DNA of 64,000 nt, from assembly GCF_014062345.1 (NCBI RefSeq), contig NZ_JACGLS010000001.1:310001-374000 (forward strand), written 5' to 3'. The DNA is from Tenacibaculum pelagium (GTDB taxonomy: Bacteria > Bacteroidota > Bacteroidia > Flavobacteriales > Flavobacteriaceae). Made by a program: the position numbers and the translations under genes. The notes beneath the pieces were generated by a model, which was not told the origin of the DNA, ran no database searches, and saw only the letters and a list, made by a program, of their open reading frames with translations. This document shows, in pieces, positions 1-8,104 of the stretch. Position 1 is the stretch's first letter, and each line of letters starts with the position of its first letter.

Positions 1-45
1 AGTAATCCAGAGTTATTAAACGAGCGATTAGAAGATATGCAATAA
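1..45 (+). CDS. 3' end of an unidentified gene
   Basis: The first 45 bases read as an open frame of 14 codons ending LNERLEDMQ and TAA. The gene enters from the left edge. Too little is present to identify it. The next gene starts 180 bases on, and the gap between is AT-rich with no clear hairpin or -7 element. Confidence 0.45.
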   Translation, partial: SNPELLNERLEDMQ

Positions 46-225
46 TAAATTATTGGATAATACCTGTTTTACATTTATTTACAACTGCTATTTTACTGAA
101 AATTAACCTACTGAATCTTCCGCTTAAAAATCGTTAATAAAAAGGATAAAAAAAATAACTCTTCAATTATTATATCCTCTATTTTAGTCCTCTTTTTATT
201 CAAATTTAGGGGACAAGAATAAATC

Positions 226-3204
226 ATGAACAACGAAAAAAACTGGTTGCAATACTATAAAAATAGTTTATCAGATAGTGAAAATTTAGCTATCGATATT
301 TCTAAAATTAAAAACTTATTTTATCAACAATCATCTGATTTAAGCAATGCACTTATTAACACTAAACAAGCTAATGAATTATTAGATGTTGAAGAACGAA
401 GAATAAATCGTTTAAAAGGAATTACTAAAAAAGATAGTAATAAGTGGCATAAAGTAGAAGAAACCAAAATACTAATTGCACCTTTTTATTTAGAATATCA
501 AACAGACAATACTAAGTTTAAACAACGTACTATTCATCCTTTTTGGTTAACAGCTGTTGTAAATCGTTCTGGGCAATTATCTGCTCCGAAAGATTTATTC
601 CCACTTATTGTTCGCAATTACTTAACTCCGATTGCTGATGTTAAAAACGACTTTATTTTTTCATCTATCGACACCATTTTAAACGCGAAAGAATTAGAAA
701 CTCCTTTTGCTCAATATGAAGATGAAACCATTTCTTGGGATGTGTATTGGAATTATATAAACGAAATATTTTCTGCAATAACCCATAATAGCATCTATCA
801 TTATCGTGCAGAACGATACACTACAAAACATCAATTAACTTATTTTGCAATAAGTTCTAAAATATCTACCGCAAAAAGTATTCTTTTCTTATATGAAAAT
901 CTATTAAAAAACGAAGAGGAACTACCTGTGCTTTCTAAAGTTATTAATCCACATACAAGAGAACGAAAAAATGCTATTACTGACAATGGTTTTTTAAGAA
1001 ATAATCATTTGCATTTAGGGCAGATGTCTAACGAGTTCCCGTTATCTATCAGTCAACGTAAAACTTTACTATCATACTTAACTGCAGAAGAAAATGCAGT
1101 AACTGCTGTAAACGGACCACCAGGAACCGGAAAAACAACCTTATTACAAAGTTTAGTAGCTACCGAATTTGTAAAAGCAGCTATTAAAGGAGAAGATGCT
1201 CCAGTAATTTTAGCTTGCTCAAACAACAATCAGGCGGTTACCAATATTATTGATAGTTTTATCAATTCTAAAAGTTCTATGGAAGGCTTATCAGAGCGAT
1301 GGATTCCTGATTTTAACGGATACGCTACTTACCTCCCCTCAAATTCTAAAAACACTAAAAAATTAAAAGACATTAATTTTTTAAAAGGAAATTTATTTGG
1401 TCATGAAGGTACTTTATGTGATTTAGAAGATGAAAAATACGTACAAGAGGCAGAATATTATTTTCTAACCAACTACTGTAACTACTTCAATACAGAAACA
1501 AATTCTTTAGAAGGTGTTTGTGAAGATTTACAAGAAAAAATTATTGAGATAGAAAATACTTTAATTGATGGAGTAAATTATTCTACCAATTATATTAATT
1601 CTATTAATTCTATTAATAAAATCCTTTTAAAAGAAAGTGATTATATTAAAAAAGATGCTTTTAAAATTGGTAATCTAAAAGAGTGGAGAACCATACTTAC
1701 AAACTTAAAAGCATCCATAAAAAAAATAGATTTTATAGAGCAAGTAAAGAAATATTTTAAAGTTAATTCTCTTACAAATATTGATAATCCAAATTGGATT
1801 TTTAAAATTACTGAAGAAGCCATTTCTAACGAAGAAAAAACCGCTTCTTTTATAAAAAAATGTCTTGCTGATTTAAACTTAGCCTTACAATCAAACTTAC
1901 AATTAAAAAACTGGAAGTTTGAAAATAACATTAAAGGATTCCCTTTCGCATCAGAAGAACAAATGTGGAAGTATGAGTATGAAAAAATAAACTCTAACGA
2001 CACCACTCAACGCTTCTTTTATGATGAGTTAGATATGGAGCTACGCCACAAAGCTTTTTTACTAGCAACCCACTATTGGGAAGCTCGTTGGCTACTAGCT
2101 ACCCAAGAAACTATTGAACATAATACCGAAAAAGGAACTGGCGAAAATGCTATAAAAAACAAGTGGAAACGTAGAGCAATGTTAACTCCTTGTTTTGTAG
2201 CTACTTTTTATATGGCTCCGAGTCATTTTTTATACAGTCAGTATCAAGGGGAAGATGAAAATGGAAGACCTATTTTCGAATATCTTCCTTTGTATAACTT
2301 CTTAGATTTATTAATTATAGATGAAGCTGGTCAGGTAACTCCAGAAGTTAGTATTCCTGTATTTTCCCTAACTCAAAAAGCATTTGTTATTGGAGATTTA
2401 AAGCAAATTGAACCTATTTGGTCGATTCCTCCAAAAATTGATGTTGGTAATTTATCCAATCTTAATATGCTTCAAAATGAAAATGATAAAGAGTATCTAA
2501 ACAAATTAGGTTTTTTAGCCTCTAGTGGAAGCATTATGAAGATGTCTCAAAATGCTTGTGAGTTCGAAACTCCTTTGGCTAAAGAGAAAGAACAAGGATT
2601 AGTTTTATTAGAGCACAGAAGATGTAATGATGAAATTATTAACTTTTGTAATGAACTTGCTTATAATGGTATTTTAAAACCAATGAAAGGAAAGGCAAAA
2701 GACACACAAGCTTTTCCATCTATGATGGCATATCATATAGAAGGATTTAGCGAGCGTAAGTTTAACAGTCGTTGTAATATAAAAGAAGTAAATGCGATTA
2801 TATCTTGGCTACAACAAAACAAAGAAACTATCCAAGAAGCTTATAAAGTTGACAATATTGAAAGTGAATTAGGCATTATTACTCCGTTTGCTAGTCAAAA
2901 AGGAGAACTATCTAAAGCTTTAACAGATGCTGGTTATAACGTAAACGATATCAAATTAGGTACTGTACACGCTTTACAAGGTGCTGAGCGCAATATTATT
3001 CTATTTAGTTCTGTGTATTCTAATGAAGATGAAGGCACTATGTTTTTTGAAAAAGATAACAAACCAAACATGCTTAACGTAGCTGTTTCTAGAGCTAAAG
3101 AAAGTTTTATATTATTTGGTGATACACGCATTTTTGATGAAAATAAAAACACGCCATCGGGTGTTTTAAAAAGACACTTAAATGTATATGAAATGGTAAA
3201 TTAA
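226..3204 (+). CDS. SF1 (UPF1/DNA2-like) helicase, AAA domain protein
   Basis: Predicted cytoplasmic ATP-dependent nucleic-acid helicase of 992 residues. Seen: Walker A GPPGTGKTT near residue 297, Walker B LLIIDEAGQ near 695, a GD-x-KQI motif III near 725, and C-terminal GTVHALQGAE (motif V) and NVAVSRAKES (motif VI) near 910-955. This order and the DEAG box are those of the UPF1/DNA2/SMUBP-2 branch of superfamily 1. About 400 residues, lysine- and glutamate-rich and probably partly coiled, separate Walker A from Walker B, far more than in a minimal SF1 core. The roughly 290 N-terminal residues match no domain I recognise. It is a single gene between an incomplete gene and a terminator shared with rocD, so context gives no function. 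Repair, RNA metabolism or defence are all possible. Confidence 0.85.
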   Translation: MNNEKNWLQYYKNSLSDSENLAIDISKIKNLFYQQSSDLSNALINTKQANELLDVEERRINRLKGITKKDSNKWHKVEETKILIAPFYLEYQTDNTKFKQRTIHPFWLTAVVNRSGQLSAPKDLFPLIVRNYLTPIADVKNDFIFSSIDTILNAKELETPFAQYEDETISWDVYWNYINEIFSAITHNSIYHYRAERYTTKHQLTYFAISSKISTAKSILFLYENLLKNEEELPVLSKVINPHTRERKNAITDNGFLRNNHLHLGQMSNEFPLSISQRKTLLSYLTAEENAVTAVNGPPGTGKTTLLQSLVATEFVKAAIKGEDAPVILACSNNNQAVTNIIDSFINSKSSMEGLSERWIPDFNGYATYLPSNSKNTKKLKDINFLKGNLFGHEGTLCDLEDEKYVQEAEYYFLTNYCNYFNTETNSLEGVCEDLQEKIIEIENTLIDGVNYSTNYINSINSINKILLKESDYIKKDAFKIGNLKEWRTILTNLKASIKKIDFIEQVKKYFKVNSLTNIDNPNWIFKITEEAISNEEKTASFIKKCLADLNLALQSNLQLKNWKFENNIKGFPFASEEQMWKYEYEKINSNDTTQRFFYDELDMELRHKAFLLATHYWEARWLLATQETIEHNTEKGTGENAIKNKWKRRAMLTPCFVATFYMAPSHFLYSQYQGEDENGRPIFEYLPLYNFLDLLIIDEAGQVTPEVSIPVFSLTQKAFVIGDLKQIEPIWSIPPKIDVGNLSNLNMLQNENDKEYLNKLGFLASSGSIMKMSQNACEFETPLAKEKEQGLVLLEHRRCNDEIINFCNELAYNGILKPMKGKAKDTQAFPSMMAYHIEGFSERKFNSRCNIKEVNAIISWLQQNKETIQEAYKVDNIESELGIITPFASQKGELSKALTDAGYNVNDIKLGTVHALQGAERNIILFSSVYSNEDEGTMFFEKDNKPNMLNVAVSRAKESFILFGDTRIFDENKNTPSGVLKRHLNVYEMVN

Positions 3205-3218
3205 AACACCTCATAAAT

Positions 3219-3251
3219 AAAAAAGGAGCGATTTTAAATCGCTCCTTTTTT
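3219..3251. terminator. bidirectional terminator, helicase/rocD
   Basis: A perfect inverted repeat with arms AAAAAGGAGCGATTT and its complement sits between the convergent helicase and rocD genes. It has A/T tracts on both sides, so it can end transcription from either direction. Confidence 0.9.
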
Positions 3252-3269
3252 ATTAAAAACTTAAACAGT

Positions 3270-4514
3270 TTATTTCTTAAACTCAGAAATTGTTTTCTTA
3301 ATAATAGAAATACAATCGCGTAATTGCTCTTCGTTCATTACTAATGGCGGAGCAAAACGAATAATGTTACCATGCGTTGGTTTTGCTAATAATCCGTTAT
3401 CACGTAACTTGATACAAATATCCCAAGCAGTTGAGCTTTCTTCTGTATCGTTAATTAAAACCGCATTTAACAATCCTTTTCCTCTAACAGATTTTACCAA
3501 ATCAGTAGTTTCAGCAAACTCTGCTAATTCAGCTCTAAATATTTTACCTAAACGCTCTGCGTTATCAGCTAAGTTTTCTTCTTGTACAACTTCTAATGCT
3601 GCAACTGCAACTGCTGCTGCTACAGGGTTACCTCCAAAAGTAGAACCGTGATTTCCTGGCTTAATAACATTCATGATGTTATCGTTTGCTAATACTCCAG
3701 AAACTGGATACGCACCTCCACTTAATGCTTTACCTAAGATTAAAATATCTGGTTTTACATTTTCGTGATCTACTGCTAACATTTTACCTGTACGTGCTAT
3801 TCCTGTTTGAACTTCATCAGCAATAAATAACACATTATGCTTTTCACATAATGCTTTTGCAGCTGCTAAATATCCTTCAGAAGGAACATATACTCCTGCT
3901 TCTCCTTGAATTGGTTCTACTAAGAAACCTGCTATATTTTTATCACTCTCTAAAGCTTCTTCTAAAGTTTTTAAGTTATTATATTCAATTTTGATGAAAC
4001 CGTCTGTGTAAGGACCAAAATTCTTACGAGCTACAGGATCGTTAGAAAAAGAAATAATCGTTGTGGTACGTCCATGAAAGTTATTTTCACAAACCACAAT
4101 TTGTGCATCATTTTCGTTAATTCCTTTTACTTCGTATGCCCATTTTCTACATAATTTCAAAGCAGTTTCTACTGCTTCTGCACCTGTATTCATAGGTAAT
4201 AATTTGTCAAAACCAAAAAGCTCTGCTGCAAATTTTTCGTAGTTACCTAATCTGTCGTTATAAAAAGCACGAGAAGTTAAAGTTAATGTTTGCGCTTGGT
4301 TTACCATTGCACCAACAATTTTTGGATGACAATGTCCTTGGTTTACTGCTGAATAAGCAGATAAAAAGTCATAATACTTTTTTCCTTCAACATCCCACAC
4401 ATATACTCCTTCACCTTTACTTAATACTACTGGTAATGGATGGTAGTTGTGTGCTCCATACTTGTTTTCTAAATCTATCGCTTGTTGCGAAGTTAATTGG
4501 TCTAAAACAGCCAT
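3270..4514 (-). CDS. rocD: Ornithine aminotransferase
   Basis: PLP-dependent class III aminotransferase of 414 residues. It moves the delta-amino group of ornithine to 2-oxoglutarate, giving glutamate semialdehyde and glutamate (arginine/ornithine breakdown and proline supply). Seen: [13 protein letters not shown] near residue 110, FHGRTTT, the [16 protein letters not shown] segment with the PLP-pairing Asp, and GKALSGG with the Schiff-base lysine near residue 260. Length and order fit ornithine aminotransferase better than acetylornithine aminotransferase, from memory of the families. The ATG start follows a 140-base leader with a 19-base palindrome (4565-4583) and is not in an operon. It shares a terminator with the helicase. 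Confidence 0.93.
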   Translation of the reverse strand: MAVLDQLTSQQAIDLENKYGAHNYHPLPVVLSKGEGVYVWDVEGKKYYDFLSAYSAVNQGHCHPKIVGAMVNQAQTLTLTSRAFYNDRLGNYEKFAAELFGFDKLLPMNTGAEAVETALKLCRKWAYEVKGINENDAQIVVCENNFHGRTTTIISFSNDPVARKNFGPYTDGFIKIEYNNLKTLEEALESDKNIAGFLVEPIQGEAGVYVPSEGYLAAAKALCEKHNVLFIADEVQTGIARTGKMLAVDHENVKPDILILGKALSGGAYPVSGVLANDNIMNVIKPGNHGSTFGGNPVAAAVAVAALEVVQEENLADNAERLGKIFRAELAEFAETTDLVKSVRGKGLLNAVLINDTEESSTAWDICIKLRDNGLLAKPTHGNIIRFAPPLVMNEEQLRDCISIIKKTISEFKK

Positions 4515-4564
4515 TTTAAAATAATTTTTAATTCATAAAAAACTATTCCTGTTTACCTTTATCC

Positions 4565-4583
4565 TTTCGAAGAGTCTTCGAAA
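4565..4583. repeat. 19-base palindrome in the rocD leader
   Basis: TTTCGAAGA-G-TCTTCGAAA, an almost perfect dyad about 50 bases upstream of the rocD start in a gap of 140 bases. It could be a protein-binding site or an RNA hairpin. It has no U-tract, so it is not a terminator. No regulator can be assigned from the sequence. Confidence 0.5.
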
Positions 4584-4654
4584 ATTCAGCGTGGGAAAGA
4601 AATCATCCCTAAAAAGTGCTGCAATTTACTAAATATTACATGTGTTTTAAAATC

Positions 4655-5038
4655 TTAATCAGACATTTTTCCTGATAATGAAGAAACCTGTAATTCTAAA
4701 CGTTTAATTTCTCTAATTAATGCTTTTTTATCCATTTGCATCCATGCAAATATTTTTAACATACTTACACCTAGTAAAAATATTAATGTACCGGTAGACC
4801 ATTGAATAAACTCTTTAGTTGTTGTCGCTTCAAAAAACTGAACAATACAGTAAATAAATAATCCAAAAAACACTAAAGTCATAATATTCATTAGTACCAT
4901 TATCCATTTATTTTTTCCTTGAAACAATCCACCAACCATTTGCCAAACATTTTGCTCTTCCAATTCTTGATAAAATTTTACTTCTTCTTCAGTTAATGTT
5001 TCTTTTATTAACTTGTCTATCTCTTCTGTTGAATTCAT
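4655..5038 (-). CDS. Small two-helix membrane protein paired with ECF sigma factor
   Basis: 127-residue protein: a charged N-terminal cytoplasmic stretch, two hydrophobic helices (about 48-68 and 80-96), and a short helical, Lys/Arg/Glu-rich tail that looks coiled-coil forming. It starts 5 bases after the stop of the ECF sigma gene, so the two are surely co-transcribed. Proteins of this layout are common behind ECF sigma genes in Flavobacteriia. I infer an anti-sigma or signal-relay role from the position only. No ZAS-type zinc motif (H-x3-C-x2-C) is present, so it is not a classical zinc anti-sigma factor. Confidence 0.7.
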   Translation of the reverse strand: MNSTEEIDKLIKETLTEEEVKFYQELEEQNVWQMVGGLFQGKNKWIMVLMNIMTLVFFGLFIYCIVQFFEATTTKEFIQWSTGTLIFLLGVSMLKIFAWMQMDKKALIREIKRLELQVSSLSGKMSD

Positions 5039-5043
5039 AATAT

Positions 5044-5589
5044 TTACTTTTTTAAAATTGTTTTTAACTTTTCTCTTGCGTGAAAGAGTCTTGATTTGGC
5101 AGTACCTATTGATATATTTAATAGTTTACTAATTTCTTTTAACGAATATGATTCTGTATAAAATAATTTAATAACTACTTGTTGTTCTATAGATAATTTT
5201 TGAATAGCTTTTAAAAGTTTATTTTTTAATTTCTGCTGTTCATCCTGCTCTTCTTCAAGAATATTTCTTTTATTTTCTTTATAATATTTTTGATACTTAC
5301 CTTCTACTCTTTTATTAGCCCGTAACCAATCGATTGCTTTTCTGTTAACAATACTAATTGACCAACTTTTAAATCGTTCAGGGTTTTCAAGCGTTGGTAA
5401 TTTATATAATATCGTTTGCCAACTTTCTTGTGCTATGTCTTTTGCGATATCAGTATCTTTTACATACCAATAAGCCAACTTACAGAATTGCACATGCCAT
5501 CTTTTAACTAATAAAGAAATTATTTGCTTATTTCCTGATTGAAATTGAAGAACCAATTCTTTATCAGTTATACTATCTAATTTTTTCAT
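5044..5589 (-). CDS. ECF-type RNA polymerase sigma factor
   Basis: 181-residue sigma-70 family protein of the extracytoplasmic-function type. Region 2 is visible at about residues 10-95 (AKDIAQESWQTILYKL, then FKSWSISIVNRKAIDWLR). Region 4 lies at about 125-180 (LSIEQQVVIKLFYTESYSLKEISKLLNISIGTAKSR split over the -35-binding helix-turn-helix). Regions 1 and 3 are absent, as expected. It directs core polymerase to a small regulon. An ECF-like promoter directly upstream (AACCTTTT and CGTCTA) points to autoregulation. It is divergent from a lipocalin-like lipoprotein gene and is followed by a membrane protein. Confidence 0.92.
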   Translation of the reverse strand: MKKLDSITDKELVLQFQSGNKQIISLLVKRWHVQFCKLAYWYVKDTDIAKDIAQESWQTILYKLPTLENPERFKSWSISIVNRKAIDWLRANKRVEGKYQKYYKENKRNILEEEQDEQQKLKNKLLKAIQKLSIEQQVVIKLFYTESYSLKEISKLLNISIGTAKSRLFHAREKLKTILKK

Positions 5590-5605
5590 AATTGATTACA
5601 TCACA

Positions 5606-5630
5606 TAGACGTAGAAAAAGTTAAAAGGTT
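5606..5630 (-). promoter_or_regulatory. Candidate autoregulated ECF promoter
   Basis: On the minus strand, AACCTTTT (5630-5623) is followed by CGTCTA (5611-5606), with 16 bases between GAAC and CGTC. These are the -35 AAC and -10 CGTC elements typical of ECF sigma promoters. The expected start of transcription is about 10 bases ahead of the sigma ATG at 5589. No TAnnTTTG element occurs here. Confidence 0.6.
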
Positions 5631-5760
5631 CATTTTTTATCTAAAATAAATCAATTTAAATAAATGTGACTTTATCTAAACATCTTGTGTCATAAACAAA
5701 AAGCTATAAACATTTAACCGTTATAGTTTTATTATCTTTATAAAAACTAATCTATAAATT

Positions 5761-6237
5761 ATGAAAAAAACGTTATTCTTTGTTCTTTTTTTAGCTACGA
5801 TTGTTGCATGTAAGTCTACTTCAACAGTTAATACTAAATTAGATAATAAAACCGAGCGCATGCTAAAAGGTAACTGGACAATTGCTTCAGTAAACTTTCC
5901 TGGATCTAATTACTTTAATGTAAATTCTTTTAATATAGAAGACTCTAAATGTTTTGTTGGTAGTAACTGGAGTTTCATTTCAAACAATAACAAAGGAGAA
6001 ATGAATTTAAATAACCCAAGTACTAATTGTAAAGAATTTAGCTCTCCTATTACTTGGTATGTAAATAAAGATGGAAACTTTGTATTAAAAATAATAAATA
6101 ACCATAAAGCTAAAGAAGTTAATAATGGTTTTGTTTTAGATGTAAAAAATGTAACCGAAAATAGTTTCGATTTAGTTGATAAAATAAATGTTGCTGGAGA
6201 CATTAAAAATATTACATACTCATTTCAAAGAAAATAA
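5761..6237 (+). CDS. Lipocalin-like lipoprotein
   Basis: 158 residues with a lipoprotein signal (ATIVAC, cleavage before Cys17). The mature part contains the short conserved block LKGNWTIASVNFPG near residue 35 that opens the lipocalin-like domain common in Flavobacteriia, then a beta-rich region with two cysteines that may pair. Predicted to be anchored in the envelope; ligand unknown. It lies 17 bases ahead of the OmpA-like lipoprotein gene, so the two probably form one transcript. It is divergent from the ECF sigma gene, which may or may not regulate it. Confidence 0.75.
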   Translation: MKKTLFFVLFLATIVACKSTSTVNTKLDNKTERMLKGNWTIASVNFPGSNYFNVNSFNIEDSKCFVGSNWSFISNNNKGEMNLNNPSTNCKEFSSPITWYVNKDGNFVLKIINNHKAKEVNNGFVLDVKNVTENSFDLVDKINVAGDIKNITYSFQRK

Positions 6238-6254
6238 TCATAAAAAAATATATC

Positions 6255-6950
6255 ATGAAAAAAGCAATTATATATAGTCTATCAATTTTATTTTTAACTG
6301 CTAGTATTTTTACTTCTTGTAGTTCTGTTAAAAATGCAAACAATACTCAAAAAGGTGCAGTAATTGGTACTACAGCTGGTGCAATTTTAGGAGCAGTAAT
6401 TGGTAATAATGTAGGAAATGGGAAAAACTCTGAACTTGGTGCTGTTTTAGGTGGTGTTATTGGAGGTGTTGCTGGTGGTGTTATTGGTAACAAAATGGAT
6501 AAACAAGCTCGTGAAATTAAAGAAGCTGTGCCTGGAGCTGAAGTTGAAAGAGTTGGAGAAGGTATTAAACTTACTTTAGGTGAAAATGCTGTTAGATTTG
6601 CAACAAACAAATCAACATTAACATCTACTGCAAAAGCTAATCTTGATAAATTAATTCCTGTTTTTAAAGACTACAGCGACACAAATATTGTTATTTACGG
6701 ATACACGGATAGTACTGGTAAAGCCGAATACAATCAAACTCTTTCAGAAAAAAGAGCGAATTCTGTTAAAAGCTATTTAGCAAATAAAGGTTTAATCTCT
6801 ACTCGTTTTGAAACGAAAGGATTAGGAATAAATGACCCTATTGCTTCAAACGAAACTGTTGAAGGAAGAAGTAAAAATAGACGTGTTGAATTTGCCATTG
6901 TAGCAAATGATAAAATGATTGAAGACGCTAAAAAAGAAGCTGGTCAATAA
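6255..6950 (+). CDS. OmpA-family lipoprotein with glycine-zipper segment
   Basis: 231 residues. Lipobox FTSC gives a lipidated Cys near residue 22. Residues about 35-80 are a repeated Gly/Ala/Val zipper (GAVIGTTAGAILGAVIGNNVG, split at the glycines). Residues about 110-215 are an OmpA C-terminal peptidoglycan-binding domain, with FATNKSTLTSTAKANLDKL, YGYTDSTGKAEYNQTLSEKRA and a terminal GRSKNRRVEF. Known role of the domain: non-covalent binding of diaminopimelate in peptidoglycan, tethering the outer membrane. It is probably co-transcribed with the preceding lipocalin-like gene and ends at a strong terminator. Confidence 0.92.
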   Translation: MKKAIIYSLSILFLTASIFTSCSSVKNANNTQKGAVIGTTAGAILGAVIGNNVGNGKNSELGAVLGGVIGGVAGGVIGNKMDKQAREIKEAVPGAEVERVGEGIKLTLGENAVRFATNKSTLTSTAKANLDKLIPVFKDYSDTNIVIYGYTDSTGKAEYNQTLSEKRANSVKSYLANKGLISTRFETKGLGINDPIASNETVEGRSKNRRVEFAIVANDKMIEDAKKEAGQ

Positions 6951-6985
6951 ACACTTAATAGATTATCTGAAAATTATAATTTCAT

Positions 6986-7014
6986 AAAAAAAGGGACTTA
7001 ATAAGTCCCTTTTT
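6986..7014. terminator. bidirectional terminator
   Basis: Stem AAAAAGGGACTTA / TAAGTCCCTTTTT between the convergent OmpA-like gene and the 98-residue protein gene, with T-runs on either side. Confidence 0.9.
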
Positions 7015-7020
7015 ATTTTT

Positions 7021-7317
7021 TTAAACCTCAATCGTTTTTTTAGGCTTATTAGAACTACTAAAAACGTGAGTATATAACCACATTAATGTAAACGTTGGTA
7101 TAATATCTAACCCAGGCATAGCTTCCTCTATAAAAGTAACAGCTGCTGCTATTTTACCTTTATTTCCTTTGTACATTTTTGTCATTAAGTAAGCAGAAGC
7201 TGGCGCCCATACAACGTCAAAAAGTTCTCCTAAACCAGGAACAACATAAGACACGTATCCAACAGCATCAAATAATAGACTTAAAGCTAATTTTTGGTAT
7301 TTATTTTCTGTATTCAT
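7021..7317 (-). CDS. Small membrane protein of unknown function
   Basis: 98 residues and largely hydrophobic: segments at about 8-30 (LLFDAVGYVSYVVPGLGELF) and 68-88 (IIPTFTLMWLYTHVF), with a Gly/Lys-rich stretch between. It resembles the small membrane proteins with a VGYxSYxVPGxGE motif often seen in Flavobacteriaceae. The function is not known to me. It is a single gene, convergent with the OmpA-like gene and divergent from the Nudix gene. Confidence 0.6.
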   Translation of the reverse strand: MNTENKYQKLALSLLFDAVGYVSYVVPGLGELFDVVWAPASAYLMTKMYKGNKGKIAAAVTFIEEAMPGLDIIPTFTLMWLYTHVFSSSNKPKKTIEV

Positions 7318-7392
7318 TTATATAATATTAATTCTGTTAATTGCAAATCAAAATTCAAGCCAAATTATATGAGTTTTAACTCTGTAAATTAA

Positions 7393-7400
7393 TAAGTTTG
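7393..7400 (+). promoter_or_regulatory. -7 promoter element (TAAGTTTG)
   Basis: Perfect match to the Bacteroidota -7 consensus TAnnTTTG, 20 bases before the Nudix start codon at 7421. No clear -33 TTG. Confidence 0.6.
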
Positions 7401-7420
7401 CTTAAAAATACTAAAACCAA

Positions 7421-8050
7421 ATGATTTTTTCTGATTTTATAAATCAAATAGAAGAACTACAGAATAAACCTTTAGGAGGATTACCATCTCAATTTAAATT
7501 AGCTCCTAAATTAAGAATGCAATTTTCTGAGGAATTAATTCGAAGCAAAAATCCTAAACAAGCTGCAGTTCTGGCTTTATTTTATCCTGACGAAAATAAT
7601 CAAACTCGTTTTTTACTTACAGAAAGAGCAAGCTATAATGGTACACATTCTGCACAGGTTAGTTTTCCTGGTGGAAAAACAGATAAAACTGATCAGAATA
7701 TAGAAGCAACAGCTCTTAGAGAAACTTTTGAGGAGGTTGGAATTCTATCTGAAGACATTAAAATTATTCGTCAGATTTCGGATTCTTATATTCCTCCTAG
7801 TAATTTTTTAGTAGCTCCTTTTATTGGCGTAACGAATAAGAAACCAGATTTTAAACCAAACGAGGAAGTTGCAAATATTATTGAAGTTTTGATAAGTGAC
7901 TTATTAAATGAAAATAGTTTAACCTCTGTAGAAATGGAAACTTCTTATATGAAAAATATCGATGTACCATGCTTTAAACTAAATAATTACATCGTGTGGG
8001 GAGCAACAGCAATGATGCTTTCAGAAATTAAAGACTTATTAAAGTCTTAA
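7421..8050 (+). CDS. Nudix hydrolase, CoA pyrophosphatase type
   Basis: 209 residues. The segment LLTERASYNGTHSAQVSFPGG (broken after SAQ) is the signature that separates the NudL/PCD1 coenzyme-A pyrophosphatases from other Nudix enzymes. It runs into the Nudix box EATALRETFEEVGI with the metal-binding RE..EE residues (about 100-125). Expected reaction: coenzyme A or its oxidised forms to 4'-phosphopantetheine and 3',5'-ADP. It opens a same-strand run with the acyltransferase and M42 peptidase genes, although a near-match -7 element separates it from the acyltransferase. Confidence 0.85.
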   Translation: MIFSDFINQIEELQNKPLGGLPSQFKLAPKLRMQFSEELIRSKNPKQAAVLALFYPDENNQTRFLLTERASYNGTHSAQVSFPGGKTDKTDQNIEATALRETFEEVGILSEDIKIIRQISDSYIPPSNFLVAPFIGVTNKKPDFKPNEEVANIIEVLISDLLNENSLTSVEMETSYMKNIDVPCFKLNNYIVWGATAMMLSEIKDLLKS

Positions 8051-8059
8051 TATTTTCTA

Positions 8060-8067
8060 TATCTTTC
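8060..8067 (+). promoter_or_regulatory. Weak -7 promoter element (TATCTTTC)
   Basis: One mismatch to TAnnTTTG, 37 bases before the acyltransferase start at 8105. It suggests the acyltransferase can be transcribed apart from the Nudix gene. Confidence 0.35.
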
Positions 8068-8104
8068 GTAATTTAGCCTTTCCACTAATAAAAACACCAA
8101 GTAA

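Noticed and set aside
1560..1625. Short tandem-like ATTAATTCTATTAATTC within the SF1 helicase gene
   Set aside because: Two to three copies of an Ile-Asn-Ser coding unit in an AT-rich gene. In frame and too short to be a phase-variation tract.
6347..6610. Long open frame antisense to the OmpA-like gene
   Set aside because: It is a product of the repetitive Gly/Ala-rich codons of the OmpA-like gene read backwards; Pro/Thr-rich with no start context.
6255..6950. Glycine-rich repeat as a possible tandem repeat or phase-variable tract
   Set aside because: The repeat is at the protein level only (glycine zipper). The bases are not a perfect tandem repeat.
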